Positions 17,038 to 26,084 of a stretch of DNA of 64,000 bases are shown piece after piece. Position 1 is the first letter of the stretch; each line of letters starts with the position of its first letter. Location: positions 62,001-126,000 of the forward strand of contig JAEUJZ010000165.1 in assembly GCA_016794505.1 (NCBI GenBank), read 5' to 3'. The notes under the pieces are model-generated. The model was not told the origin of the DNA. It ran no database searches and saw only the letters and a list, made by a program, of their open reading frames with translations. Origin of the DNA: Myxococcales bacterium (GTDB lineage Bacteria > Myxococcota_A > Polyangia > Palsa-1104 > JAEUJZ01). Both the position numbers and the translations under genes were made by a program.

Positions 17038-19781
17038 GGATCCGCCGCATCGAGATTCGCAACTTCCGCCGCTTTACCGCACCGCTGATCATCGATCGCA
17101 TCGGCGATGGGCTGACCGTGCTTTCAGGCGACAACGAAGAAGGCAAGTCGACGATCTTGCGTGCCCTGCGAGCCGCCTTGTTCGATCGTCACGGCGTCAG
17201 CAAAGACGTCGCGCGCGAGCTTGTGCCGTTTCAGTCGGAAGTGCAGCCGGAAGTGGCGCTGGACTTCGAGCTTCCCGGCGGTCGCTATCGGCTGCGCAAA
17301 GGCTTCTATCAAAAACAGTTCGCACGCCTGGAGCTGCCGACGGGGGCACGCCTGGAAGGCCCAGCGGCTGAGCAGGCGCTGCAAGAGCTTCTGTCGTTCG
17401 AGAGCCCAGCGCGCGGTCTATCCAAAGTGGCGGACCATGGCATCTTTGGCCTGCTGTGGCTGGAACAAGGCGCGTCCTTCGCCAACTGGAACGCGGCGAT
17501 GAAAGATCGCAAAGAAGGCCCGGCACAGCGCAGCTTGCTTTCGGCGCTGGAAAGCGAAGTCGGCGAAGTGCTGGGCGGCGCGCGTGGCCGCGAGATCCTA
17601 GAGACGATCAGCCGTCGCTATAGCGAGTACTACGACAAGAACCGCAAGCCGCGCGGCGAGTTCGCCAAGTGCTTGGATCGCGAGCGCGTGGTGAGCGAAG
17701 AGCTGAGCTCCGTAGATGCGGCGCTGCGCGGATACCAGGCACAGATCGACGAGCTGAGTCTGCTGCGCGAGTGCCTGGCCCGCTATGAGCGCGAAGGCGA
17801 TCTTTTGCGAGCGCAGCGCGAACGACAAGCGGCCGAAGCCGAAGCGCGACGCATCGAAGCCCTGACCCAGACGCAGCGCGAGGCAGAACAGGGCAAAAAA
17901 ATCGCCGATGTGCAGCTGCAAGCGGCCGCAGCGCGATCGCGCCAACGCGACGAGGATCGCAGGCGCCTTGCCGAGCGCAGCGCGCTGGTGCAAGAGCAGC
18001 GCAGCGCGCTGGACGCCGCGCAGAGGGATCTGCAGCCGCAGCACGACGCGCTGCAGGAAGCCCAGGTGGCCCTGGCCGCGGCGCTGCGTCGCCAACAGCA
18101 AGCCGATGAAGCACTGCGTCGCTGCCAGCAGGCTGAACATAGCCAGCGCCTGGCGCAGCAGCTTGCCGCTCTGAACAAGCAGGATCAGCAAGCGCAGAGC
18201 GCGCACGAACAGGCCTTGATTTGCCGCGCCAAGGCCAATGCCATCGCGATCGATGACAAGCGGCTGCGCCTGATCCACAAGCTCGATCGCGAGCGCGCCG
18301 AAGCCGAAGCCGGCCTGCAGGCGGTGGCCACGCGCCTAAGCTTTGCGCTGCGCGACGACGTCTGTCTGCAGCTGCAAGGACAGCGCTTGGCCGCGGGTCA
18401 GCCGCTGCACATGACCGAGACAACCCAGCTTGAGCTTGTGCAAGGCGATCAGGTACTGGGCGTGCTGACGATCACGCCGGGCGCCGACGATCTGAGCGAG
18501 CGGCGCAAGCATGCCGAAGCCACGCGCCACAAGCTGCAGCGAGAGCTAGACGCAGCCGGCGTCGCCGATATCGCAGCGGCCGAGTCGCGCGCCAGCGAGC
18601 GCGCCGATCTGCTGATGCAGGCGCAGCAGCATGAAAAGCTGCGGCTTGTCCACGCACCCGAAGGCATCGAAGCCCTGCGCGTGGCGCGACTTCGCGTTGA
18701 AGAGGAATGCAAGGCACTGCGCGCAGAAGACGCTGCGCCGGCAGAGGATGCCAACCTGCCATTCCAAGAAGCGATCGCCACGGACTCTGCGGCGCGCGAG
18801 CAGCTTGCGCAGCGACTGACAGCGGCCCGCCAAGCCAGCGAGCAAGCGCTGCGCGAGGTCAAGCGGACGCAGGCCCAAAGCGAGCGTCAGCAGCAGACCT
18901 GGCAGGCTGCGCAAGAGCAGCTAACGCGACTGCGCATCGAGCTTGAGAGCAACCAGCGTGAGCTGCGCCTGGCCGAAGAAGCACTGCAGCAAGCTCGCTT
19001 GCGCGAGTCAGATGACGTACTGCAGCAAGCCCTGGCGCGGTCGCAGGAAGAGCGCCGCACAGCAGAGCTCGCGGCACAGGCCGCGCACCACGCCCTGCAG
19101 CAGGCCCGCCCCGACGAAGTCAACGAACGTCTGACGTCACGCCAGCGCGCTGTCGAGCTGATCCAGCGCGACATCGATGACAAGCGGCAGCGCATGATCC
19201 GCTTGGAAGGCGAGCTGCAAGCGCTGGGACAGCAGGGTCTGGGCGAGCGACGCGAAGAGCTGCAAGCCGAGCGCGAGCGAGCCCGCGCCTTGAGCACGCG
19301 CATGGCCAAAGAAGCCGAGGCGCTGCGCCTGCTGCTGGACACGCTGCAGGTGGCCGAGCGCGAGGCCAAAGAGACGTTTCTCGCTCCGGTGCAGGCGCGC
19401 ATCCAGCCGTACTTGAGTCAGGTTTTTCCTGGCTGCTCGCTGCGTTTTTCCGACGGAGACCTGGCCATTTCGCACCTGCGACGTGGCGAGCTGGATGAGC
19501 CGTTTGAAGCGCTCAGCATCGGCACGCGCGAGCAGCTCGCCATCTTGACTCGCTTGGCTTTTGCCGACCTTTTGCGCGAGCAAGGACAGCCGACGTGTCT
19601 CGTTCTCGATGATGCGCTGGTCTATGCCGATGATGGACGCTTCGAACGCATGCTGAGCGTGCTGCGCCGCGCGGCCAAGCAGCAGCAGATCCTGATCCTG
19701 ACCTGCCGCGAGCGCGACTATCAGATGAAAGGCATCGAGACGCGCCGCTTGTCCGACTGCGTGCAGCGCAGCGCGGCCTAG
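17034..19781 (+). CDS. SbcC/YhaN-like SMC-type ATPase
   Basis: 915 residues. N-terminal Walker A in LSGDNEEGKSTILRAL, a long coiled coil rich in Gln, Glu, Arg and Ala (about residues 200-830), and a C-terminal lobe with the ABC signature region LSIGTREQLAILTRLAFADL and Walker B CLVLDDALVYAD. This is the Rad50/SbcC architecture, but I see no CxxC zinc hook at the middle of the coil, as in YhaN-type proteins. It starts within the stop codon of the SbcD-like gene. Predicted job: ATP-driven DNA end binding that controls the partner nuclease in repair or defence. The convergent neighbour is 81 nt away. Confidence 0.9.
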   Translation: MRIRRIEIRNFRRFTAPLIIDRIGDGLTVLSGDNEEGKSTILRALRAALFDRHGVSKDVARELVPFQSEVQPEVALDFELPGGRYRLRKGFYQKQFARLELPTGARLEGPAAEQALQELLSFESPARGLSKVADHGIFGLLWLEQGASFANWNAAMKDRKEGPAQRSLLSALESEVGEVLGGARGREILETISRRYSEYYDKNRKPRGEFAKCLDRERVVSEELSSVDAALRGYQAQIDELSLLRECLARYEREGDLLRAQRERQAAEAEARRIEALTQTQREAEQGKKIADVQLQAAAARSRQRDEDRRRLAERSALVQEQRSALDAAQRDLQPQHDALQEAQVALAAALRRQQQADEALRRCQQAEHSQRLAQQLAALNKQDQQAQSAHEQALICRAKANAIAIDDKRLRLIHKLDRERAEAEAGLQAVATRLSFALRDDVCLQLQGQRLAAGQPLHMTETTQLELVQGDQVLGVLTITPGADDLSERRKHAEATRHKLQRELDAAGVADIAAAESRASERADLLMQAQQHEKLRLVHAPEGIEALRVARLRVEEECKALRAEDAAPAEDANLPFQEAIATDSAAREQLAQRLTAARQASEQALREVKRTQAQSERQQQTWQAAQEQLTRLRIELESNQRELRLAEEALQQARLRESDDVLQQALARSQEERRTAELAAQAAHHALQQARPDEVNERLTSRQRAVELIQRDIDDKRQRMIRLEGELQALGQQGLGERREELQAERERARALSTRMAKEAEALRLLLDTLQVAEREAKETFLAPVQARIQPYLSQVFPGCSLRFSDGDLAISHLRRGELDEPFEALSIGTREQLAILTRLAFADLLREQGQPTCLVLDDALVYADDGRFERMLSVLRRAAKQQQILILTCRERDYQMKGIETRRLSDCVQRSAA

Positions 19782-19862
19782 CAGGCACGGGTTCGCCGGC
19801 CGCAGTTTTTTCCGTCGAGACGAGACGCTTCATCGCTCTGTGGCTCGGCGCGTTGGTCGCTC

Positions 19863-20522
19863 TTACCGCCACTGGTCTGGGTCAAGCATGCGGTTGCGCA
19901 TCGAGGTCGCGGTGTGCTTCTTGACCTTTTTGGGCTCAGGCAGCGGCGCATCGCTGCAGGTGGCGACATTTTTGGCCATGGCCTTGCAGCGCTCGATCGC
20001 CTGCGCGGCGCCCGCGTCGTCCTGGGCACTCTTGCGCAGGCGGGCCAGCGTAGCAAAGCCTTCGGGGTCGACGATCAAATCGCGCTTGGCGAGATCTTCG
20101 AGCAGCTTGCGCGCTTCGTCGCCGCCCTTCTTGGTGCGGCTCAGCGCCTCGGCCAAGCGCACTTTCAGCCAGGGATCTTTGGGGCTTCCTTCAGACTGCT
20201 CACGCAGGACCGTGACTGCTGCCGCGACATCGGCGGAATCGCCCGCCCGCAGACGCGCCACAGCCCACACGCGCTGGATACGCTTGTCGAGCTTGTCGTT
20301 GCTGACTTCGTACCCTTCTTCCCCAGCCAGCTTGCCGTCGAGCAAGGCCAACGCGCGGACGGCATCGCCAGCGGCAAGCGCCGCTTCGGCCTCGTTGATC
20401 AGCTTCACCGCTTCCTTGCGGCTTAGCTCCACCGCGTTCAAGCACGCCTGTGCATCCCCGGCGATCGTCGGCAGCGTCAACCCCAGGCACAGAAACCACG
20501 CGCGCAGAGTCTTGTTTTTCAC
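19863..20522 (-). CDS. Exported TPR-like helical protein of unknown function
   Basis: 219 residues from a GTG start with GAGG about 9 nt upstream. An N-terminal signal peptide (WFLCLGLTLPTIAGDAQA) is followed by alternating helices that read like degenerate TPRs: INEAEAALAAGDAVRALALL, VWAVARLRAGDSADVAAAV, LKVRLAEALSRTKKG, LARLRKSAQDDAGAAQAIER. The C-terminus is basic. I do not recognise a specific family. It is divergent from the cytochrome gene, with 47 nt between start codons, so the two may share control. Confidence 0.75.
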   Translation of the reverse strand: MKNKTLRAWFLCLGLTLPTIAGDAQACLNAVELSRKEAVKLINEAEAALAAGDAVRALALLDGKLAGEEGYEVSNDKLDKRIQRVWAVARLRAGDSADVAAAVTVLREQSEGSPKDPWLKVRLAEALSRTKKGGDEARKLLEDLAKRDLIVDPEGFATLARLRKSAQDDAGAAQAIERCKAMAKNVATCSDAPLPEPKKVKKHTATSMRNRMLDPDQWR

Positions 20523-20569
20523 TGGCTCAGCCTCGGAAAATTGCGTGGCGATCAGTGTACCATGCAGAC

Positions 20570-21820
20570 ATGCGGGAAACGCCTGGGCGCACCGGAAAGC
20601 GAAGCCGACTGCGCATGCTCGTGGCCTGCGGGCTCGCTTGGCTGTGCAGCACGCCGCTGTCCGTTGCGATCGATTCGCCGCGATCCGGCCTGGCGCAGGC
20701 AGCGCACATACCGACCGGGCGCGAGCTGATGTTGCAATTCCAATGCAACCGCTGCCATGACGGCCCCTATCTGACCGCGGCGCCCAGCGAAAAGCACTGC
20801 GTGACCTGTCATCAGCAGATCTTGTCCGGCAGCTTCCGCATCGACGGAAAAACGCTGATCCGCTGGCAAGGAAACATCAAAAGCCTACCGGATGTGCCAT
20901 CGCTGCACGGGATCGAGCGCCGGCTGCGGTCGGACTGGATTGCAAAGTACTTGCAACAACCGCACGACCTGCGGCCTGGTCTCATCGCGCTGATGCCGCG
21001 CCTGCCGCTGCAGGAACGGCACGCGCTGCGCATCGCCGCTGCGCTGGTCTCTTCTGAAGCGCCAGCCGTCGAGTTTCCGCGCGACGCCGAGACCCTGCGC
21101 CGTGGCCGAGCGCTCTTGCAGACGCAGGGCTGCGGCACCTGCCACCGCTTCACAGGCGTCGAGCCCCTTTCCGCTTCGCCGCTGCCTGTGCCCATTCGGC
21201 CGGCCGCACTGGCGCAAGGCATTCGCTTGGCGCCCGATCTGCGTCACACCCGCGAGCGCGTGCAGACGGCGTATCTGGTGCAGTGGCTGCGCGATCCCAC
21301 GTCGATCAAGCCGGACAGCACGATGCCAAAGATCCCGCTGTCGCAGGAACAGGCCACCGCGATCGCGGCGTACGTGATGATGGCGCCGCTTGCGCCTTTG
21401 CCGCCGCCTGTGCTGCCGACCCGACTGCCCATCTTGCAGCGCCGCGTGTCGTTTGCCGAAGTGAATGATCAGGTCTTTCGCCGCACCTGCTGGCACTGTC
21501 ATTCCACTCCCGAGTTCGCGATGGGCGACGGTGGGCCGGGCAACACAGGCGGCTTTGGCTTCGCCGGGCGCGGCCTGAACTTGGCGACTTACAGCGACGT
21601 CCTTGCCGGCAGCCTGGACGATCAGGGCGAGCGCCGCAGCATCTTTGTGCCGCAGGCCGATGGCACATCCATCTTGCTGCGGGCGCTTTTGGCGCGGCAA
21701 AGAGAGCTAGCGGGTCAGATCACGCCCGGCGTGTACGGCATGCCGCTGGGTCTTCCGGCGCTGACGGCAGAACAGATTCAGCTGGTCGAGTCGTGGATTG
21801 CGCAAGGGCGCCCGCAGTAG
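20570..21820 (+). CDS. Multihaem c-type cytochrome (four CXXCH)
   Basis: 416 residues. Signal peptide MLVACGLAWLCSTPLSVA after a basic n-region, so the protein is exported. Four haem c sites: CNRCH (59-63), CVTCH (77-81), CGTCH (188-192) and CWHCH (307-311). The first two are only 18 residues apart. The third lies in a normal cytochrome c fold with a later candidate Met ligand in DSTMPKIP, while the fourth stands before a Gly-rich loop. The order suggests a chain of three cytochrome modules for periplasmic electron transfer; donor and acceptor are not evident from the neighbours. Start chosen at 20570; ATG 20615 is the alternative. Confidence 0.85.
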   Translation: MRETPGRTGKRSRLRMLVACGLAWLCSTPLSVAIDSPRSGLAQAAHIPTGRELMLQFQCNRCHDGPYLTAAPSEKHCVTCHQQILSGSFRIDGKTLIRWQGNIKSLPDVPSLHGIERRLRSDWIAKYLQQPHDLRPGLIALMPRLPLQERHALRIAAALVSSEAPAVEFPRDAETLRRGRALLQTQGCGTCHRFTGVEPLSASPLPVPIRPAALAQGIRLAPDLRHTRERVQTAYLVQWLRDPTSIKPDSTMPKIPLSQEQATAIAAYVMMAPLAPLPPPVLPTRLPILQRRVSFAEVNDQVFRRTCWHCHSTPEFAMGDGGPGNTGGFGFAGRGLNLATYSDVLAGSLDDQGERRSIFVPQADGTSILLRALLARQRELAGQITPGVYGMPLGLPALTAEQIQLVESWIAQGRPQ

Positions 21821-21856
21821 CGACGTGAAACGCAGCGCGGCACGCGATGCGCGGCC

Positions 21857-23236
21857 TCAGTCGCGAAACAAGGCCAGCAAGCGACGGCGGGTCTCGTCGG
21901 GGTCGCTGCGATCGCTGCGCTCTTGGCGCAGAAACGCTTCGATCGCCGACACGCGATCGAGCGCCGCATCGGTCTCGGGATCCGAGCCGCGCTGATAGGC
22001 GCCAAGCAGCACGAGGTCGCGCTGCCGCGACGCAATCGCCAGCACCGAGCGCACGCGGCTCGCGGCTTGGCGATGTGGCGCGTCGACCAGATCGTCCATC
22101 AAGCGCGACAGCGAGCGCAGGATATCGATCGCCGGATGATGACCGCGCTCGGCAAGCTCACGCGATAGCTCGATGTGTCCGTCGAGCGTGGCGCGCACTT
22201 CTTCGGCGATGATGTCATCGGCGTCCTCGCCAGTCCCGGTGACCAAGACGGCATAGACCGCGGTGATGGATCCGAACTCGGCCTGCCCGGTGCGCTCTAG
22301 CAAGCGGGGCAGCAGGGCGAACACCGACGGAGGATAGCCCTGACGAGCTGGAAGCTCACCGGCCGCCAAGCCGACTTCGCGCTGCGCCCGAGCAATACGC
22401 GTCAGCGAGTCCATCAGCAAGAGCACGCGCTTGCCGCGATCGCGAAAGTGTTCGGCGATGGTCGTGGCGGCCAAAGCGGCCTTGATGCGCAGAAGCGGCG
22501 GCTGATCCGACGTGGCGCAGACCACCACGGTGCGCTTGCGGGCCGCGGGATCAAGCTGCGTGTCGAGGAAGTCGCGCACTTCACGGCCTCGCTCGCCGAT
22601 CAGGCCAATCACCGTGACATCGGCGGCGGTATTGCGTGCGATCTGGCCAAGCAGCGTGGTCTTGCCAATACCTGGACCGGAAAACAGCCCTAAGCGCTGG
22701 CCTTGCCCGACGGTCAAGCAGCCATCGATGGCGCGCAGACCCAGCGGCAGGGCTTCGCTGATTCGCCGCCTGCGCAGCGGCTCGGGGGCCTCGCGCTCGA
22801 CAGAGCACGGCACAAGCTCAGGCTGCAGCGAAGTCAGCGAGGGGCCACCATCGATCGGCACACCATAGGCATCGAGCACACGGCCCAGAAGCGCCGGCCC
22901 GACCGCGATGGTCAACGGACGCCCCAAGGGACGCACCACCGACGCGGGACCCACGCCATAGGCACCGCCCAGCGGCAGCAGCACGACCTCTTCACCGCGA
23001 AAACCGACCACCTCGGCGAGCAGCGGATCTTCGAGCGGCGCGGGCCGCCCTTTGCCATCGCCGTGGCGCTCAATCTCGACCAGCTCTCCGACGCGGGCAC
23101 CGGGGGCGGTGGCACGCAGCACCAAGCCCGTCAGCTCGGTGACGCGACCGGCGATGCGCTGCGGCACCGTTCGCTCGACGGCATCAAGCGCGTCATCCAG
23201 GCGCAGGGGATCCGCCGCGGGCGGGCTGGGGTTCAT
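21857..23236 (-). CDS. sctN: Type III secretion ATPase SctN (FliI/YscN family)
   Basis: 459 residues, normal length for the family. Walker A is GPGIGKTT (187-194), followed by VIGLIGERGREVRDF, VVVCATSDQPPLLR, Walker B LLLMDSLTR, ARQGYPPSVFALLPRLLERT and GSITAVYAVLV. The CATSDQP and SITAVYAVL stretches are closer to non-flagellar SctN than to FliI. The protein would be the hexameric ATPase at the base of a type III machine, where it strips chaperones and unfolds substrates. Its ATG directly follows the sctL stop with no gap. No other injectisome or flagellar gene lies within the 21 kb upstream or 41 kb downstream visible here. Confidence 0.92.
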   Translation of the reverse strand: MNPSPPAADPLRLDDALDAVERTVPQRIAGRVTELTGLVLRATAPGARVGELVEIERHGDGKGRPAPLEDPLLAEVVGFRGEEVVLLPLGGAYGVGPASVVRPLGRPLTIAVGPALLGRVLDAYGVPIDGGPSLTSLQPELVPCSVEREAPEPLRRRRISEALPLGLRAIDGCLTVGQGQRLGLFSGPGIGKTTLLGQIARNTAADVTVIGLIGERGREVRDFLDTQLDPAARKRTVVVCATSDQPPLLRIKAALAATTIAEHFRDRGKRVLLLMDSLTRIARAQREVGLAAGELPARQGYPPSVFALLPRLLERTGQAEFGSITAVYAVLVTGTGEDADDIIAEEVRATLDGHIELSRELAERGHHPAIDILRSLSRLMDDLVDAPHRQAASRVRSVLAIASRQRDLVLLGAYQRGSDPETDAALDRVSAIEAFLRQERSDRSDPDETRRRLLALFRD

Positions 23237-23815
23237 CTAGCCACCTCCGCGCAGCGCTCGCTCGATGGCTTCTAGCTGCACGTTCAGGCGGGCATCGACG
23301 GTACCCAGCTCGCTTTCGACGATGCAGCCGCCGCGGCCGACGCTGGGATCGGCACGAAACTGCAGTGCTTGTGCTCGCTGAGCGCGCTCGACCAGGCGCG
23401 GTCGGCCTCGTTCCAGCGCTTTGAGATCGTCGGGATGCACGCGCAGGACGATGTCGCGCGGCGCGCCAGCTTGCCGCAGCGCGGCGGCCACGATGTCGCT
23501 GATGGCCTCGGGATTCAGCGTCAGCTCGCGATCTAGAATGCGCTCGGCGATGCGGACGGCCAGCGTGCGCAGATCGCTTTCGACATTGCGCTGGGCCCGC
23601 GCTGCACTGGCCCGCGCCGCAACCATCAGCTCACTGACGGCAGCCAGGCCGCGCTCGCGACCTTCGGTGGTGGCCTGCGCCCGCAGGCGATCGGCTTCGC
23701 GCTGCGCTTCGGCCAGGATGCGCTCGGCTTCCACCTGCGCATCAAACGGCTTTTCATGGATATGCGGAGCCGGTCCCCCCCCCGAAGATCGCCCCCCTTT
23801 CAGCACGCGCGCCAT
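23237..23815 (-). CDS. sctL: SctL/FliH-like stator of the type III secretion ATPase
   Basis: 192 residues. A charged N-terminal coil (QVEAERILAEAQREADRLRA) leads to a V-ATPase-E-like C-terminal domain with ILDRELTLNPEAISDIVAAA, LRVHPDDL and the signature DPSVGRGGCIVESELGTVDA, typical of YscL/SctL and FliH. It links and regulates the SctN ATPase. The stop touches the sctN start, so the two are coupled. Upstream, a good -10 (TATACT) lies 6 nt before the ATG, and a small secreted-protein gene ends 38 nt away. Confidence 0.88.
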   Translation of the reverse strand: MARVLKGGRSSGGGPAPHIHEKPFDAQVEAERILAEAQREADRLRAQATTEGRERGLAAVSELMVAARASAARAQRNVESDLRTLAVRIAERILDRELTLNPEAISDIVAAALRQAGAPRDIVLRVHPDDLKALERGRPRLVERAQRAQALQFRADPSVGRGGCIVESELGTVDARLNVQLEAIERALRGGG

Positions 23816-23821
23816 GCCCCA

Positions 23822-23827
23822 AGTATA
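23822..23827 (-). promoter_or_regulatory. Candidate -10 box (TATACT) just upstream of sctL
   Basis: TATACT on the minus strand matches the -10 consensus at five of six bases and ends 6 nt before the sctL ATG. No -35 box is visible at the right distance. If used, the sctL-sctN message would be leaderless. Confidence 0.35.
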
Positions 23828-23853
23828 TGAAGCTTGGGCGCATGCGGCGCGGT

Positions 23854-24381
23854 CTACTTCAGCTCCAGCGTGGTGCGGGCGTACACGTCTTCGCGGCCGT
23901 TGATCAGGCGGGTGATGAGGACGTTGTACTTGGTGCCCACCTTGAAGCCGTCCTCAGGCTTGATCTCCAGCGTCGCCAGCATGACCCTGGCGTCTTTCCT
24001 GGTGCGGATGGGATACGCCTGCACGGCCTCGCGCTGCTGACCGGGCTTGGGTGGCGCTTGGTCATAAAAGACGATGTTCACCTCTTCAGCGCCGGGGGGA
24101 CGGCTCAGGTGCGCGACCAGGTTCACGCGCCAGCCCTCGTCTTCGGCGGCCTTGCTCAGCGAGCAGCGCTGCGCCGTTTTTAGCGAGGCTGCCACGCTGG
24201 CCTGCGTAGGCTCAACCAGCTTGTCCGTGATGGTGATCGTGCCCGGAGACCCGCCTCCTGGGCAGCCCGTTCCCGTCGCAGACGGCGGACTCGCGATGCC
24301 CTCAGCTGTGGTCAGAGCAAGGCCCGCGGAAAGACCCACGGCCAGCTTGAATCCCGAAACGACACCTTGATGAAGACGCAT
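23854..24381 (-). CDS. Small exported protein of unknown function
   Basis: 175 residues from the ATG at 24381, which has AAAGGA 7 nt upstream. Signal peptide FKLAVGLSAGLALTTAEGIA, then a probable beta-rich domain with two cysteines (GTGCPGG, QRCSL) and segments ITITDKLVEPTQASVAASLK, VNIVFYDQAPP and YNVLITRLINGREDVYA. I recognise no family. It ends 38 nt before sctL on the same strand, so it may be co-transcribed with the secretion ATPase genes, though sctL also has its own possible promoter. Confidence 0.75.
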   Translation of the reverse strand: MRLHQGVVSGFKLAVGLSAGLALTTAEGIASPPSATGTGCPGGGSPGTITITDKLVEPTQASVAASLKTAQRCSLSKAAEDEGWRVNLVAHLSRPPGAEEVNIVFYDQAPPKPGQQREAVQAYPIRTRKDARVMLATLEIKPEDGFKVGTKYNVLITRLINGREDVYARTTLELK

Positions 24382-24764
24382 GATGAAGTCCTTTCTCGGC
24401 ACCACCCACGGACGATGCGCGAAGCCCAGGCCAGTCAGAGGCGGGCTGCCTCTTCAGCCTGTCCCCGCGGCCCAACATCAGCCAGGGGCAGTGTCTCTAA
24501 GATACGACAATCACAACAGTTGCGGTCAGCGCGCAGCCGAGCCAGTCCTGCCCGGCGACCGTAAGCCCGCGAATTACATCCATACAACGCGTTTGTTATT
24601 TTTATAAATAATCAATTCCACATTAATTATTTGCTATTTATTCCATCCGTATCCTTGTCTCACACCGGTCGCCTGGCAGGCCGCTGATGGCGGCGAGCGA
24701 TGGGCGAAGCCCCGCTCAAGTTTCTGCTTCGGTTTTGCCGGGGCAGTGCGGATACTAGCAGCCG
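24382..24764. other. 383-bp divergent intergenic region with an AT-rich island
   Basis: Divergent control region between the small secreted-protein gene and the MFS gene. About 24570-24650 is very AT-rich against the GC-rich surroundings and contains a palindromic TTATTT-TTAT-AAATAA and an AATTAATT. A GATACT that ends 8 nt before the MFS ATG is a candidate -10. Nearer the MFS gene, GCCCCG and CGGGGC flank a 26-nt loop. I recognise no riboswitch or RNA gene here. Confidence 0.6.
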
Positions 24765-26084
24765 ATGTCGTCCGCACCTGCGCGTGAGCCGTCTGCGATG
24801 GAACACGCCCTGCCGATCGCCAGTACTCACCCACCGCTGCCAAGCCAGGAACGGCCCAGCAGCCCACATGGACCCGGTCCGTGGGGGGTCGTGGCGGTGT
24901 CGGCGCTGGGCTACTTTGTCGATGTCCTCGACTTATTCCTTTTCAACGTCTTTCGCGTTCCCAGTCTGCACGACTTAGGAATTTCGCAGGATCGCCTTCT
25001 TTCTGTCGGGGCAAGCCTGATTAACATCCAGATGATCGGACTCCTTTTTGGTTCCTTTTTCTGGGGAATTTTGGGCGACCGCAAGGGACGGGTGCGGGCG
25101 CTGTACGGATCGATTCTTTTGTACTCGCTGGCCACGCTGGCCAATGCCTTGGTGACGTCGCTTCCGGGGTATGCGCTGTGTCGCTTGCTGGCCGGTCTGG
25201 GCCTCGCCGGAGAGCTAGGAGCCGCGATTGCGCTGGTCAGCGAGACGCTGCCGCAAAAGCAGCGCGGCCTGGGTACCGCTCTCGTCGCGGGCCTGGGTCT
25301 GTGTGGTGGCATCGCGGCGGCGCTGCTGGCCGAGCTTGTGACCTGGCGAACGGCGTATGTTGTGGGCGGTCTGTCCGGCCTGGCGCTGCTGCTTTTGCGC
25401 GTGCGTCTGCGCGAGTCCTCGCTGTTTCACGCCCTGACAGCGCTCGCGGCACCGCAGGTCCAGCGGGGAAGCCTGAGACTCCTTTTTTCATCGCCGCGTC
25501 GGCGCAGCCTGTACATCCGCTTGGTGCTGGTGGGACTGCCTGTGTGGTTTGTCGCCGGCATCCTGATGGTCTTTTCGCCCGAGCTGGCCCGCGCACTCGA
25601 CGTATCGGGCATCACGGCGGGCCGCTGCATCCTGTTTTCCTATGTCGGTACGGCGCTCGGCGATGTCGGAAGCGGGCTTCTGAGCCAAGCACTGAAAAGC
25701 CGCAAGCGAGTGCTGTTCCTTTTTCTGCTGCTGGTGGCTGCCGCCGTCGCTGCCTTTCTCAGCGCGCAGGGCGTGTCCAGTACAGCCCTTTATGCGCTGT
25801 GCTTTGTCCTTGGGGTCAGCACGGGATACTGGGCCGTGCTCGTCACCACGGCCGCTGAGCACGTGGGCACCAACCTGCGCGCGACGGTGTCGACGACGAT
25901 TCCCAATGTCGTGCGCGCCAGCATCATTCCCATGAACCTGGTGTTTTCGCTCCTGTTGCCGCGTTTGGGAATCCGCAGCGCGGCGCTGTGTCTGGGAACA
26001 GGCTGCTTGGTGCTCGCGCTCATCAGCCTGCGCTCTCTGCGCGAGACGTTTTCGGACGACCTGAACTTCCACGAGCTGCCATGA
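24765..26084 (+). CDS. Major facilitator superfamily transporter
   Basis: 439 residues with twelve likely membrane helices after a Pro/Ser-rich cytosolic leader. MFS landmarks are clear: the loop 2-3 motif FWGILGDRKGRVRALYG, the helix-5 region LCRLLAGLGLAGELGAAIAL and SETLPQKQRG, resembling the sugar/metabolite:H+ symporter branch. The substrate cannot be assigned. The ATG at 24765 has no Shine-Dalgarno sequence but a GATACT lies 8 nt upstream; ATG 24798 is an alternative. Its stop overlaps the next start by 4 nt (ATGA), so it is coupled to the spermidine-synthase-like fusion and may export or import a compound that protein handles. Confidence 0.9.
   Translation: MSSAPAREPSAMEHALPIASTHPPLPSQERPSSPHGPGPWGVVAVSALGYFVDVLDLFLFNVFRVPSLHDLGISQDRLLSVGASLINIQMIGLLFGSFFWGILGDRKGRVRALYGSILLYSLATLANALVTSLPGYALCRLLAGLGLAGELGAAIALVSETLPQKQRGLGTALVAGLGLCGGIAAALLAELVTWRTAYVVGGLSGLALLLLRVRLRESSLFHALTALAAPQVQRGSLRLLFSSPRRRSLYIRLVLVGLPVWFVAGILMVFSPELARALDVSGITAGRCILFSYVGTALGDVGSGLLSQALKSRKRVLFLFLLLVAAAVAAFLSAQGVSSTALYALCFVLGVSTGYWAVLVTTAAEHVGTNLRATVSTTIPNVVRASIIPMNLVFSLLLPRLGIRSAALCLGTGCLVLALISLRSLRETFSDDLNFHELP

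Noticed and set aside
24160..24560. Riboswitch in the leader of the small secreted-protein gene
   Set aside because: I looked for c-di-GMP (GEMM) and cobalamin motifs and found neither conserved core.
24570..24660. Prophage or insertion-sequence boundary at the AT-rich island
   Set aside because: No integrase, transposase, tRNA target or flanking direct repeat is present; flanking genes have normal base composition.
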